Source: an uncultured Bacilli bacterium (GTDB lineage Bacteria; Bacillota_I; Bacilli_A; RFN20; CAG-826). Taken from it: a stretch of 32,104 nt of DNA. The first letter of the stretch is position 1. Every line of letters begins with the position of its first letter. Location: positions 1 through 32,104 of the forward strand of contig CALVSI010000012.1 of assembly GCA_944358985.1 (NCBI GenBank), read 5' to 3'. The notes beneath the pieces were generated by a model. That model saw nothing but the letters and a program-made list of their open reading frames with translations, searched no databases and had not been told where the DNA came from. Both the position numbers and the translations under genes were made by a program. Below are positions 8,433 to 16,219 of this stretch, piece after piece.

Positions 8433-10019
8433 ATGAAAAAATCATTCTACATCACCACACCAATATATTATCCAAGTGCAAAATTGCATATCGGACATGC
8501 TTATTGTACAACTCTATGTGATGTTTTAGCACGTTACCACCGATTAAAAGGTGATGACACATATTTTTTAACTGGTAGTGACGAACATGGAATGAAAATT
8601 GAAAAAAACGCAGCTTTAAATAACAAGTCGCCACAAGAATTTGTTGATGAAATTGTTGTAGGTTTTAAAAAATTATGGAAAGCGTTGGATATTTCAAACG
8701 ATGATTACATACGCACGACTGAAAAAAGACATGTTGAAACAGTGCAAAAGATTTTTTCATATTTTTTAAAAAACAACGACATATATTTAGGTGAATATGA
8801 AGGATGGTATTGCAAGGAGTGCGAAGCATTTTGGACTGATATTCAAGTTGGTGAAGAACATTTATGTCCAGATTGTCATCGTCCAGTTAGTAAAGCAAAA
8901 GAAGAAGCATATTTTTTTAAAACATCTAAATATCTAGATGATTTATTAAAAATTTATGATTCGAATGAAAAATTTATAACACCAGAATCTCGTAAAAACG
9001 AAATGATTAATACTTTTATTAAACCTGGATTAGAAGATTTATGTGTTTCAAGAACATCTTTTAGTTGGGGTATACCAGTAAAAGAAAATCCTAAACATGT
9101 TATATATGTATGGCTAGATGCTTTAGTTAATTATATTTCTGCATTAGGATATTTGCAGAAAGACGATACTTTGTTTAAAAAATTCTGGCTAAATGATAAT
9201 TGTGAAAAAGTTCATGTTTTGGGTGCGGATATAACGAGATTCCACGCGATTTATTGGCCAATGTTTTTAAAAGCCCTGAATTTGCCATTGCCAAACAGAG
9301 AATTTGTTCATGGCTTATTGATGACAAAAGATGGCAAGATGTCTAAATCCAAAGGTAACACAATCGATCCATATCCACTTATTGAAGAATATGGTGTGGA
9401 TGCGGTTAGATATTATTTAGCACGTGAAGTTAATTTTGGTAGTGATGGCCAATTTACGCCAGAACAATTCGTTGAAAGAATTAATATGGATTTAGCAAAT
9501 AATATTGGAAACTTGTTAAATAGAACTTTGTCGATGATTAATAAATATTATGATGGTGTCATCCCACAATTTATTAGTAATATCAATAATCCTTACGATT
9601 CAGATTTAGATCAAACAATTATAAATAGTGTTAAAGAATATGAAGAATGTTTAAATGATTTAAGGGTAACCGATGCTTTAATTGCTGCGACTAAAATTGG
9701 TGCACGCGCTAACAAATATATTGATGAAACAACACCATGGGTTTTAGCAAAACAAGAAGATAAAACGCCATTGCAATCAGTAATGACACATTTAGCGTAT
9801 AGTTTATATGTAAGTGCAGTATTATTATCAATAGTGTTAACAAGAAAAAGTAAAGAAATATTATTGCAATTAGGTTTAGATGGAAATATAAATTATGAAA
9901 CTATATTAAACCAACATATTTTAGATAATGTCAAGATTAACAAAGGCTTACCACTATTTCCAAGATTGGACGAGACAATAGAAGTAGAAAAAATTAAACA
10001 AATGATGAATATTAAGTAA
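8433..10019 (+). CDS. metG: Methionyl-tRNA synthetase, short form
   Basis: Charges tRNA-Met for initiation and elongation. The HIGH motif is HIGH at about residues 20-23 and the KMSKS loop is at residues 302-306. Between them is the zinc knuckle with two CxxC pairs (WYCKECEAF and LCPDCHRP). The anticodon-binding helical domain follows (NIGNLLNRTLSMI). At 528 aa it lacks the C-terminal Trbp111-like tRNA-binding domain of the roughly 650-aa Bacillus enzyme, so it is probably monomeric. AAGGAG precedes the ATG at 7-nt spacing and TATAAT at 8401-8406 is the likely -10. A bidirectional terminator follows about 60 nt downstream. Confidence 0.97.
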   Translation: MKKSFYITTPIYYPSAKLHIGHAYCTTLCDVLARYHRLKGDDTYFLTGSDEHGMKIEKNAALNNKSPQEFVDEIVVGFKKLWKALDISNDDYIRTTEKRHVETVQKIFSYFLKNNDIYLGEYEGWYCKECEAFWTDIQVGEEHLCPDCHRPVSKAKEEAYFFKTSKYLDDLLKIYDSNEKFITPESRKNEMINTFIKPGLEDLCVSRTSFSWGIPVKENPKHVIYVWLDALVNYISALGYLQKDDTLFKKFWLNDNCEKVHVLGADITRFHAIYWPMFLKALNLPLPNREFVHGLLMTKDGKMSKSKGNTIDPYPLIEEYGVDAVRYYLAREVNFGSDGQFTPEQFVERINMDLANNIGNLLNRTLSMINKYYDGVIPQFISNINNPYDSDLDQTIINSVKEYEECLNDLRVTDALIAATKIGARANKYIDETTPWVLAKQEDKTPLQSVMTHLAYSLYVSAVLLSIVLTRKSKEILLQLGLDGNINYETILNQHILDNVKINKGLPLFPRLDETIEVEKIKQMMNIK

Positions 10020-10071
10020 AAAACTTTCGTTTTGCTTGATATTTTATATTTTTGCAAACTTATTGAATAAA

Positions 10072-10106
10072 ATAAAAAGGTGATTCGCATCACCTATTTT
10101 ATTTAA
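10072..10106. terminator. Bidirectional terminator between metG and the DUF2188 gene
   Basis: AGGTGAT (10078-10084) and ATCACCT (10089-10095) form a perfect stem around a TCGC tetraloop, with A-rich sequence on one side and T-rich on the other. It can end both convergent transcripts, and it overlaps the last bases of the minus-strand gene's 3' side. Confidence 0.85.
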
Positions 10107-10366
10107 AATTTTTGAATTTTACCTTTGTTTTTACCTTTGCTAGGTCTAGTCACAACATTAATTCCTTGATTTTCCGCCATCTTCTTAACGTATTCGCTGG
10201 CTTCATCTTTTGTCTTAAATAATTTTATGGCTTTATCAGCACCTCGACGTTTGACTTGCCACATGTTGTCGGAACTTCTTTTTTCAAGGACATAAAGGTT
10301 TTGTGACTTTTTAGTTTTTTCCTCTTTAACTGGTTCGTTAACCGTTTTAACCTTTTTATCCGCCAT
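10103..10366 (-). CDS. Small basic DUF2188 protein
   Basis: An 87-aa protein of unknown function. The core (LYVLEKRSSDNMWQVKRRGADKAIKLFKT) followed by a helix (KDEASEYVKKMAENQG) and VVTRPSKGKNKGKIQKF matches the DUF2188 pattern: a strand, W-x-V-K, a helix, N-Q-G, and a charged tail ending in a GKIQ-like motif. The first 25 residues are Lys/Glu-rich and look disordered. The protein is basic enough to touch nucleic acid, but this is not known for the family. Its ribosome site is odd: an uninterrupted run of seven G at 10373-10379 (minus strand), 6 nt before the ATG, so slippage there could vary it. Confidence 0.8.
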   Translation of the reverse strand: MADKKVKTVNEPVKEEKTKKSQNLYVLEKRSSDNMWQVKRRGADKAIKLFKTKDEASEYVKKMAENQGINVVTRPSKGKNKGKIQKF

Positions 10367-10417
10367 AATTTGCCCCCCCTATATATAAATTATCTAATAT
10401 TTTTGAAAATAAACAAA

Positions 10418-11368
10418 TTAAGAATTTAAAAAATCAACAATTTGTTTCATTGTGTTATCATCTAATTCACATAATTTATGGAAATCAATTGAATTTGCCA
10501 TTTCATTTTTAGTTTCAATAGATTTAATTTTATTTAATTTTTTTAAATAGCTTGTTAATAAGTTAACGCTTTCAATTGTATATTGCGGGTTATGGTTTTT
10601 GTTATTGACCGATAAGAATAAAACATTATTATTTTTAATTTCTTTTTCCATTTTTAAAAAATTATTTTTATACGAAACAATTTTGTCATCTTTTGATTGA
10701 ATAATTAATGCTTTTACATCTAATCTATTATTTAAATTTGTTATAGCGTTAACTAAAAAATATTGCGGATATTTATCGTATTCTATTTTTAACATTGGTT
10801 TTTTTAAAAATGATACAAAAAATGGTACATATTGATTAAATGCACTTTGAACTGATATTAATCCTGATATCATGACTAATTTCTTTATGTCATTATGATT
10901 ACTTAATACACTAGAGGCACCAAAACCACCCCAAGAATGTCCAACAATATATTTTGTTGTTTTTTCATATTTTTCTAATGAATTTAAATAATTTATGCAA
11001 TCATCTATATCTGAAACATTTTGCAAAAAACAATTAATTGAATTTCCCTCAGATAAAATAGTGCCTTGATAATCAAAAGAAACAACTTCAAATCCATTTT
11101 GACAAAGACAATTAATTTCCATCATATAGGCTTGATGACCTCCGCCCATTCCATGACAAAATATAATTAATTTATCATCATATGTTTTCGTTTTGGCAGG
11201 AGAATAAAAATATCCTCTTAAGATATAGTTATTTTTATTTTTAAATTCAAAAGGTTTTGCTTTTAAATTATCAAAGTCTTTATAAGAAAAATATTTTATA
11301 CCAAATGGTATTTCAAAACGGCGATTAAAGAAACTATCATGAGCTTTTTTAGCAATTTTATTAAACAT
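10418..11368 (-). CDS. Alpha/beta hydrolase (serine hydrolase)
   Basis: A soluble 316-aa hydrolase. The oxyanion strand-turn is IIFCHGMGGGHQAY. The nucleophile elbow is VGHSWGGFGAS (Ser of GHSWGG). The likely acid is the Asp of QSKDDKIV, and the His is in NNKNHNPQY, in the order expected for lysophospholipase/peptidase-like members. The substrate is unknown. No signal peptide is present. No Shine-Dalgarno precedes the ATG, and the -10 TAGAAT sits only 6 nt upstream, so the message is probably leaderless. It follows fba on the same strand but is separated by a terminator. Confidence 0.88.
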   Translation of the reverse strand: MFNKIAKKAHDSFFNRRFEIPFGIKYFSYKDFDNLKAKPFEFKNKNNYILRGYFYSPAKTKTYDDKLIIFCHGMGGGHQAYMMEINCLCQNGFEVVSFDYQGTILSEGNSINCFLQNVSDIDDCINYLNSLEKYEKTTKYIVGHSWGGFGASSVLSNHNDIKKLVMISGLISVQSAFNQYVPFFVSFLKKPMLKIEYDKYPQYFLVNAITNLNNRLDVKALIIQSKDDKIVSYKNNFLKMEKEIKNNNVLFLSVNNKNHNPQYTIESVNLLTSYLKKLNKIKSIETKNEMANSIDFHKLCELDDNTMKQIVDFLNS

Positions 11369-11374
11369 GTTTAC

Positions 11375-11403
11375 ATTCTATTTTTAATAATAATTTATTG
11401 CAA
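11375..11403 (-). promoter_or_regulatory. Hydrolase promoter giving a leaderless transcript
   Basis: On the minus strand TTGCAA (11403-11398) and TAGAAT (11380-11375) are 17 nt apart. The start codon begins at 11368, 6 nt after the -10, where transcription would start. Confidence 0.65.
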
Positions 11404-11404
11404 T

Positions 11405-11429
11405 AAAAAAAGCGGATTATTCCGCTTTT
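11405..11429 (-). terminator. Terminator of fba
   Basis: A 9-bp perfect stem (AAAAGCGGA / TCCGCTTTT) with a 4-nt loop is followed by a U run on the minus strand. It sits about 20 nt past the fba stop and directly abuts the -35 of the next gene. Confidence 0.9.
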
Positions 11430-11446
11430 ATTTTGATTATTTGTTA

Positions 11447-12388
11447 TTATAATTTGTCAGCACTTCCTAATACGTCTCTAATTTTGTGTTCGACTAAATT
11501 TCTGACGTTGTCTCTTCCATCTCCAACATATTGACGTGGGTCAAAATGTTCCGGATGTTCAATAAAGTGTTTACGGATGCCTGCTGTCATAGCCAAACGT
11601 AAATCTGAGTCGATATTGATTTTACAAACCGCCATCGAAGCAGCTTTTCTTAACATTTCTTCTGGAACCCCAATAGCGTCATCAAGCTTACCGCCATTTT
11701 CGTTAATAATTTTAACATATTCTTGATTAACTGAACTGGCACCATGCAAAACAATTGGGAAACCAGGAAGACGTTTGCTAACTTCTTCTAAAATATCAAA
11801 TCTAAGTTGTGGTTTTGTTCCAGGTTTGAATTTATAAGCACCATGACTTGTGCCAATAGCGATTGCTAATGAATCAACACCTGTTCTTCTAACAAATTCT
11901 TCAACTTGATTTGGATCTGTATACATTGCTTTATCATGATCAACACTGACATCATCTTCAACACCAGATAAAGTTCCTAATTCTGCTTCGACAGTGACAT
12001 ATGGTTGATGAGCGTGAGCGTATTCAACAACCTTTTTAGTAATAGCGATGTTTTCTTCAAATGATTTGCTAGAAGCATCAATCATAACTGATGTAAAACC
12101 ACTATCGATACAGTCTTTACAAATTTCAAAATCTGCACCATGGTCTAAATGTAAAACGATTGGTAAATTTGTATCTTCAACAGCAGCTTCTACTAATTTT
12201 TTTAAGTAGACAGGTTTTGCATATTTTCTTGCACCTGCACTGACTTGAAGAATAACTGGTGAGTTGCATTTTTTAGCAGCTTCTGTGATTGCTTGAACAA
12301 TTTCCATATTGTTGCAATTAAAAGCACCGATTGCATAACCGCCTTCATAGGCTTTTTTAAACATTTCTTTTGTGTTAACTAATGGCAT
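11447..12388 (-). CDS. fba: Class II fructose-bisphosphate aldolase
   Basis: Glycolytic enzyme that splits fructose 1,6-bisphosphate into DHAP and glyceraldehyde 3-phosphate, zinc dependent. Zinc and catalytic landmarks are the DH pair in VLHLDHGADF, the Glu of VEAELGTLSG, the His of GTSHGAYKF, and the His of VLHGASSV; substrate phosphate is held by the GASSV and NIDSDLR loops. The 313-aa length and the MPLVNTKEMFKKAYEGGYAIGAFN start are typical of the Firmicute FbaA type. AAGAGGT precedes the ATG. It is divergent from rlmD, with about 100 nt between them, and ends at a strong hairpin. Confidence 0.97.
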   Translation of the reverse strand: MPLVNTKEMFKKAYEGGYAIGAFNCNNMEIVQAITEAAKKCNSPVILQVSAGARKYAKPVYLKKLVEAAVEDTNLPIVLHLDHGADFEICKDCIDSGFTSVMIDASSKSFEENIAITKKVVEYAHAHQPYVTVEAELGTLSGVEDDVSVDHDKAMYTDPNQVEEFVRRTGVDSLAIAIGTSHGAYKFKPGTKPQLRFDILEEVSKRLPGFPIVLHGASSVNQEYVKIINENGGKLDDAIGVPEEMLRKAASMAVCKINIDSDLRLAMTAGIRKHFIEHPEHFDPRQYVGDGRDNVRNLVEHKIRDVLGSADKL

Positions 12389-12418
12389 TTATATTTACCT
12401 CTTCTTTCTTCAATAGAT

Positions 12419-12490
12419 ATTTTATCAATTTTTTTCTTTTGTTAAAGAAAAATATTATTTCTATGTAAGTAATTGATATAATCTAATTGT
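12419..12490. promoter_or_regulatory. Divergent fba / rlmD promoters
   Basis: For rlmD (plus strand) an extended -10, TGaTATAAT, ends at 12482, only 8 nt before the ATG, with no Shine-Dalgarno between. The -35 is poor, as is common for extended -10 promoters. For fba (minus strand) TGaTAAAAT (-10 at 12424-12419) lies upstream of a normal leader with AAGAGGT. Confidence 0.6.
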
Positions 12491-13840
12491 ATGTTATCAA
12501 TTAAATCAATAGTTCATGGCACATGTCTAGATTTATCAAGCGAAGGTAAAGGTATTGTAAAAATAAATAACGACGTGATATTTTGTGATGGTTTATTTAT
12601 TGGTGAAGAAGCTGATATAGAAATAGAATATATTAGAAGCAAAGTCTATTATGGGAAAATAAAAAAGTTATATAAATTATCAAAAGATAGAATACAACCT
12701 TTATGTAAGATATGTACAGCTTGTGGTGGCTGTCAGTTTCAACAATTAGCGTATCCTGCTCAACTAGAATTTAAAAGAAATAGGGTATATCAAGCTTTTA
12801 AAAAAATAGCACATCTTGATAATATTATCGTTGATAACACAGTTGGAATGGATAGCCCATATTATTATCGCAATAAAGTTCAAATGCCCCTTGGATTAGA
12901 TAAAAATAACAAAGTCATTTATGGGATGTATAGAAACAAAACCCATAAACTAATACAAGTCGATAATTGCAATATTGCAAATAATAAAACTGAAAAAATA
13001 TTTAAAACCATTGCCATTTTAATGGATTCATTTCATATTCTTCCTTATGATGAAGACAAAAGAAGCGGTATAATACGCCATGTTCTTATCAAAACATCCA
13101 ATTGTTATGATGAAATAATGGTGGTATTTGTAGTTAATGTTGAAAATTTTAAAAGTCAAAGAAACTTCATTAATGAGTTATTAAAACAATGCCCTGAAAT
13201 TACCACTATTGTGGAAAATATTAATTCAAGAGATACAAATGTTATACTTGGTGAAAAAGAAAAAATATTATACGGAAAAGGATATATTAAAGATGAAATA
13301 TGCGATTTAAAATTTAAAATATCTGCTTCTAGTTTTTTCCAAGTCAATCCTTTGCAAACAGAAAAACTATATAATATTGCAATAAATAAATTAAATTTAA
13401 ATAAAGAAGAAACGCTGCTTGATGCGTATTCTGGAGTAGGGACGATTGGCTTAATAGCGAGTAAATATTGCAAAAATGTAATATCTGTTGAACTTAATAA
13501 ATCCGCACATATAGATGGAATCAAAAACGCAAAAGAAAATAATATAAATAATGTTTATTTTGTTAATAATGATGCAAGTGAATATTTATACAAAGATTCT
13601 AATCAAATAGATGCATTGATTATGGATCCTCCTAGAAAAGGTAGTAATGAAAAATTCTTACAAGCAATAATAGATAAAAAAATCAAAAAAATAGTATATA
13701 TTTCATGCAATCCAGAAACGCTAGCAAGAGATGTTAACTATTTAAAAACATATTATGATATATTATCAATAACACCCGTTGATATGTTTCCGATGACATC
13801 ACACGTGGAAACAATCGTTGGCTTGATTTTAAAGAACTAA
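12491..13840 (+). CDS. rlmD: 23S rRNA (uracil-5)-methyltransferase RlmD/RlmCD
   Basis: SAM-dependent enzyme that makes 5-methyluridine in 23S rRNA (U1939; in Firmicutes often also U747). An N-terminal TRAM-like domain is followed by an iron-sulfur cluster site (CKICTACGGCQF, with a further Cys in VDNCNI). The SAM site is DAYSGVGTIGL, followed by MDPPRKGS. The catalytic Cys is in YISCNPETLARDV and the general-base Glu is in HVETIVGL near the C-terminus. The 449-aa length is normal, so the gene is intact. Its last 39 nt are the integration site of the downstream island, so the final dozen residues may have been supplied by the element. The start appears leaderless. Confidence 0.95.
   Translation: MLSIKSIVHGTCLDLSSEGKGIVKINNDVIFCDGLFIGEEADIEIEYIRSKVYYGKIKKLYKLSKDRIQPLCKICTACGGCQFQQLAYPAQLEFKRNRVYQAFKKIAHLDNIIVDNTVGMDSPYYYRNKVQMPLGLDKNNKVIYGMYRNKTHKLIQVDNCNIANNKTEKIFKTIAILMDSFHILPYDEDKRSGIIRHVLIKTSNCYDEIMVVFVVNVENFKSQRNFINELLKQCPEITTIVENINSRDTNVILGEKEKILYGKGYIKDEICDLKFKISASSFFQVNPLQTEKLYNIAINKLNLNKEETLLDAYSGVGTIGLIASKYCKNVISVELNKSAHIDGIKNAKENNINNVYFVNNDASEYLYKDSNQIDALIMDPPRKGSNEKFLQAIIDKKIKKIVYISCNPETLARDVNYLKTYYDILSITPVDMFPMTSHVETIVGLILKN
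13802..13813 (+). repeat. Left attachment repeat (attL) inside rlmD
   Basis: CACGTGGAAACA, coding HVET of RlmD. The identical 12 bp recur at 30278-30289, in the same orientation and the same reading frame of an RlmD C-terminus. Confidence 0.8.
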
Positions 13841-13904
13841 AACTTGTTTATTTTTAATAAAAAACCATATTTTTGAATAAAGACATGACCCATGAATAGC
13901 ACTT

Positions 13905-13932
13905 TTACTTAATACATTATTGTATTAAGTAA
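13905..13932. promoter_or_regulatory. Large perfect inverted repeat at the island's left edge
   Basis: Twelve-bp perfect arms (left arm TTACTTAATACA) separated by TTAT, 65 nt past the rlmD stop. It is either an operator, a recombinase arm site, or a hairpin. A second perfect palindrome of 14 bp, TATCTTATAAGATA, lies at 14003-14016 just before the HEPN-motif gene and overlaps its likely promoter (TAAAAT at 14016). Confidence 0.5.
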
Positions 13933-14037
13933 TTATACCAAGAGATAGCCTATATCTAGGGTTGTAAGTGATAACATGTGTTTTATTATCATTTAAGAGC
14001 CATATCTTATAAGATAAAATAATAACGGTTAATAATT

Positions 14038-15153
14038 ATGACTTACGAAAAGTACCAAGCCTATTACCAAGAAGCTTTAAAGATTAAGGAAAACCCTGAT
14101 GTTTTTGCTGCTATTAAGAAACAAACGGAATTATCTGAAGAAGCACAGAAAAAGGCAAAGATTAGATATGAGATAGAAGATAAGTTATATGAGCTTTATC
14201 ATTCAATTCCTGCCGATGGAATAGATGATGCTTTGTTTGGTGGACAAGATTTGCCTGAACACGAGCGAATGGTTCAAATAATGGAAATGTGGATGAAGAA
14301 CAACCCTAAGCTCAACATCATTAAAGAAACCATGGTGAAAAGCGGGAAAGACAAAGAAATCGGAGAACTTGAGAGAAAACTACAAGACGCTATTTTTGAA
14401 TATTTCTTGGCCCTCATTAAATTAGATACTGCTATTAATGAATCTAGGCAGAATCTTTTCTCTAAAGAATACAAAGAAAAAATGAAGGAATATGCGGATA
14501 ATGGTGTACTTCTTTACTTTTTGGAAACGCCAGATGCTCCTATCCTTTCGAAAGAATTTACAATTGATGACGTTCTAGAGTCGTTTACTTTTGGTGAATG
14601 TATATCGCTTAAAACGCTTTTCTATAGATTTGTAGCCGAAGACAATCCTTCGCCATCTATGAGAAGAAAAACTGAAGATATCGTTAGTGCAGTTAATTGC
14701 TTGGAAAACAGAGAATATCGCTCTGCAGCAAGAACGGTGTTTGCTCTACTAGAAAGCGAACATAAGAATTGCTCAACAGCAATGGATAATTACTTTACCT
14801 TAGATAAGCGAATGAGAAAAGGAGTGCAAAGAGCAGAGAAGATTCAACAGCTTCTTGATGGCCTCAAAGAACAAACTTATTTCTCAGAAGTATGGAATAT
14901 TGTTAATCCTCTATATAGAGATATATTGAATAGCAAGGCTGAGTCGTTTATTGACAGAAACTCCATCATTCATGGCGATTATTATTCGGATAAATTAGAT
15001 ATTAATGAAAAGGACGTTGTTAAGCTATTATTGCTCTTCATGAATATGAGAATGATTTCTGATCACGTTCAGTTATATTGCGAAATGTTGCGAGTGAGTA
15101 TTAATTACACCGAGATACACATCGCACAGCAATTGAAAAACAAGAAAGATTAG
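14038..15153 (+). CDS. Helical protein with a HEPN-like RxxxxH motif
   Basis: A 371-aa, mostly alpha-helical protein with no clear named match. Near the C-terminus residues 307-312 read RNSIIH followed by GDY, i.e. R-x4-H with Asn after the Arg, the RNase motif of HEPN domains. It is preceded by a helix with the pattern ARTVFALLESEHKN and followed by a long hydrophobic helix, an arrangement seen in HEPN domains that sense or cut RNA in defence and toxin systems. The first 150 residues are charged coiled-coil-like helices. No Shine-Dalgarno is visible; two palindromes lie just upstream. Its place at the island edge next to an Xre regulator suits an abortive-infection role, but this is inference. 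Confidence 0.7.
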   Translation: MTYEKYQAYYQEALKIKENPDVFAAIKKQTELSEEAQKKAKIRYEIEDKLYELYHSIPADGIDDALFGGQDLPEHERMVQIMEMWMKNNPKLNIIKETMVKSGKDKEIGELERKLQDAIFEYFLALIKLDTAINESRQNLFSKEYKEKMKEYADNGVLLYFLETPDAPILSKEFTIDDVLESFTFGECISLKTLFYRFVAEDNPSPSMRRKTEDIVSAVNCLENREYRSAARTVFALLESEHKNCSTAMDNYFTLDKRMRKGVQRAEKIQQLLDGLKEQTYFSEVWNIVNPLYRDILNSKAESFIDRNSIIHGDYYSDKLDINEKDVVKLLLLFMNMRMISDHVQLYCEMLRVSINYTEIHIAQQLKNKKD

Positions 15154-15215
15154 ATTATATTGTTAGCACAACACTCCGTCGTGTGGCAAAGGTCAGATGA
15201 CCGGAGGTTGCAACA

Positions 15216-15434
15216 GTGGATTCTAATAAAAGAAGAATCGACAAAGAACTAGGTATATTCCTTCATAATTGCTATGTTAATTCAGGCAAAACTATTGAGG
15301 AATTAGCTTGGGCGATTAATGTCGAACCAAGGACTCTTAATTACTATTTCAGTGGTGAGAGGAAGCCTAGCCAAAGAACGTTACTTAAACTTGTAAAAGT
15401 TGCTAAAGTTAACATTCAGGATATCCCTTTCTAA
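15216..15434 (+). CDS. Xre-family helix-turn-helix regulator
   Basis: A 72-aa single-domain HTH protein. The helix-turn-helix is TIEELAWAINVEPRTLNYYFSGERKPSQRTLLKLVKV, with the Xre pattern of IEELA-x-x-INV, then the recognition helix and the leucine-rich fifth helix. The start is GTG, fixed by GGAGG at 15203-15207 (8-nt spacing). A short dyad GGTCA-GA-TGACC (15191-15202) touches that ribosome site and could be its own operator. It lies 62 nt after the HEPN-motif gene and ends in a terminator, so it probably regulates the island's left genes. Confidence 0.85.
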   Translation: MDSNKRRIDKELGIFLHNCYVNSGKTIEELAWAINVEPRTLNYYFSGERKPSQRTLLKLVKVAKVNIQDIPF

Positions 15435-15450
15435 GGGGTATTTTCTTTTT
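15418..15450 (+). terminator. Terminator after the Xre gene
   Basis: ATATCCCT and AGGGGTAT form an 8-bp stem with one G-T pair around a short loop; TTTTCTTTTTT follows. The stem overlaps the stop codon of the Xre gene. Confidence 0.7.
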
Positions 15451-15518
15451 TGGAACCATGTGGCTCATTGAGTGCTCTTTTCAAAGAAAATAACATTGAA
15501 TCAAAGGAGGTACTCAAA

Positions 15519-15830
15519 ATGTCAAAGTATAGAACTATTGAAGTGTGGAATGAGCTATTTGGCAACAAAGAAACAGTTACTGATTATGCTGGAAGAGTTA
15601 TAAAAAAGTCTGCTTGTGGAAACCCAAACAACTCTTACTATCCAACGATTGATCATATCAGACCGCTTTCAAAAGGCGGGAGCGACGTCATTGATAATCT
15701 TATAATTTGCCATCGTGATACCAATGAAGAAAAAGCAGATGACTTCCCTCATTGGAAAGCTAATGGCTATGCTTTTAAAGCAATAAGGGTAAAAGGGTCG
15801 AGGGTCGCATATCGTATTGTGGAGGATTAG
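15519..15830 (+). CDS. HNH endonuclease
   Basis: A 103-aa HNH-fold nuclease. The motif runs PTIDHIRPLSKGGSDVIDNL, then IICHRDTNEEKADDFP: His of DHI, Asn of DNL and His of CHRDTN in the beta-beta-alpha-metal order. The paired CxxC zinc knuckles of many HNH enzymes are absent. The ATG at 15519 is chosen because AAAGGAGG (15503-15510) is placed correctly; the longer reading from a TTG at 15450 starts inside the preceding terminator. Two nucleotides separate the stop from a small acidic gene, which suggests the pair works together. It could be a phage-type HNH, a restriction nuclease or a toxin. Confidence 0.88.
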   Translation: MSKYRTIEVWNELFGNKETVTDYAGRVIKKSACGNPNNSYYPTIDHIRPLSKGGSDVIDNLIICHRDTNEEKADDFPHWKANGYAFKAIRVKGSRVAYRIVED

Positions 15831-15832
15831 TT

Positions 15833-15979
15833 ATGGCGGGACCAAAACGGTGCATGAATTCTGATTCCGGTGATTACGAATGGATTGATGAAAGTGGTTA
15901 TAGTTGGGACCAAGGCGAGTATGTCTACAATTATGATCGTAGCGCATTCGATGACGATGACGACGATGATGATTGGTAA
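15833..15979 (+). CDS. 48-aa strongly acidic protein with a poly-aspartate tail
   Basis: A short gene with a good ribosome site (GGAGG at 15821-15825, 7-nt spacing) that overlaps the end of the HNH gene. The protein is rich in Asp, Glu, Tyr and Trp and ends in eight consecutive Asp and a final Trp. Only Lys5, Arg6 and Arg36 are basic. I do not recognise a family. Its charge and its coupling to a nuclease make an inhibitor or DNA-mimic role plausible, but unproven. A strong bidirectional terminator follows at once, so the HNH-acidic pair is a closed unit. Confidence 0.7.
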   Translation: MAGPKRCMNSDSGDYEWIDESGYSWDQGEYVYNYDRSAFDDDDDDDDW

Positions 15980-15992
15980 TTGAAAATAAAGT

Positions 15993-16039
15993 AAAAGACC
16001 TGCAGAACTGCCTTATTTGGTAGCAAAACAGGTCTTTTT
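15993..16039. terminator. Bidirectional terminator after the HNH/acidic pair
   Basis: AAAAGACCTG (15993-16002) pairs with CAGGTCTTTT (16029-16038), a 10-bp perfect stem, with an inner helix ACTGCC / GGTAG. T-rich runs on both strands allow use by the plus-strand pair and by the minus-strand fragment to its right. Confidence 0.88.
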
Positions 16040-16044
16040 ATGTC

Positions 16045-16218
16045 TTAAACCAAGACAACTTTATAATGTAAATGCTCATCTCTAAACCTTCTTTCTAACG
16101 TCACATCTCCTTCTAAAAGTGGTGTGTGTTCAACTAAACTTGCTCTCTTCTCTTTGATGTAGTGGTAGTTGGCTTTTTCATTATTAGGAAGGACGAACAC
16201 GAGCTCATGTCTATTCAC
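16045..16218 (-). pseudogene. C-terminal fragment of an unidentified minus-strand protein
   Basis: An open frame of 57 codons from a GTG to a TAA on the minus strand, with convincing protein composition: HELVFVLPNNEKANYHYIK, then KRASLVEHTPLLEGDVTLERR and YKVVLV-stop. It ends just before the shared terminator, as a real gene would. No start codon with a ribosome site is present; the frame runs into the primase fragment on the opposite strand. It is best read as the 3' part of a gene cut by a recombination event near 16220. The family is not recognised. Confidence 0.5.
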
Positions 16219-16219
16219 G

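Noticed and set aside
15450-15518. N-terminal extension of the HNH protein from a TTG
   Set aside because: It begins in the T-run of the upstream terminator and lacks a ribosome site; the ATG at 15519 has a near-perfect one.
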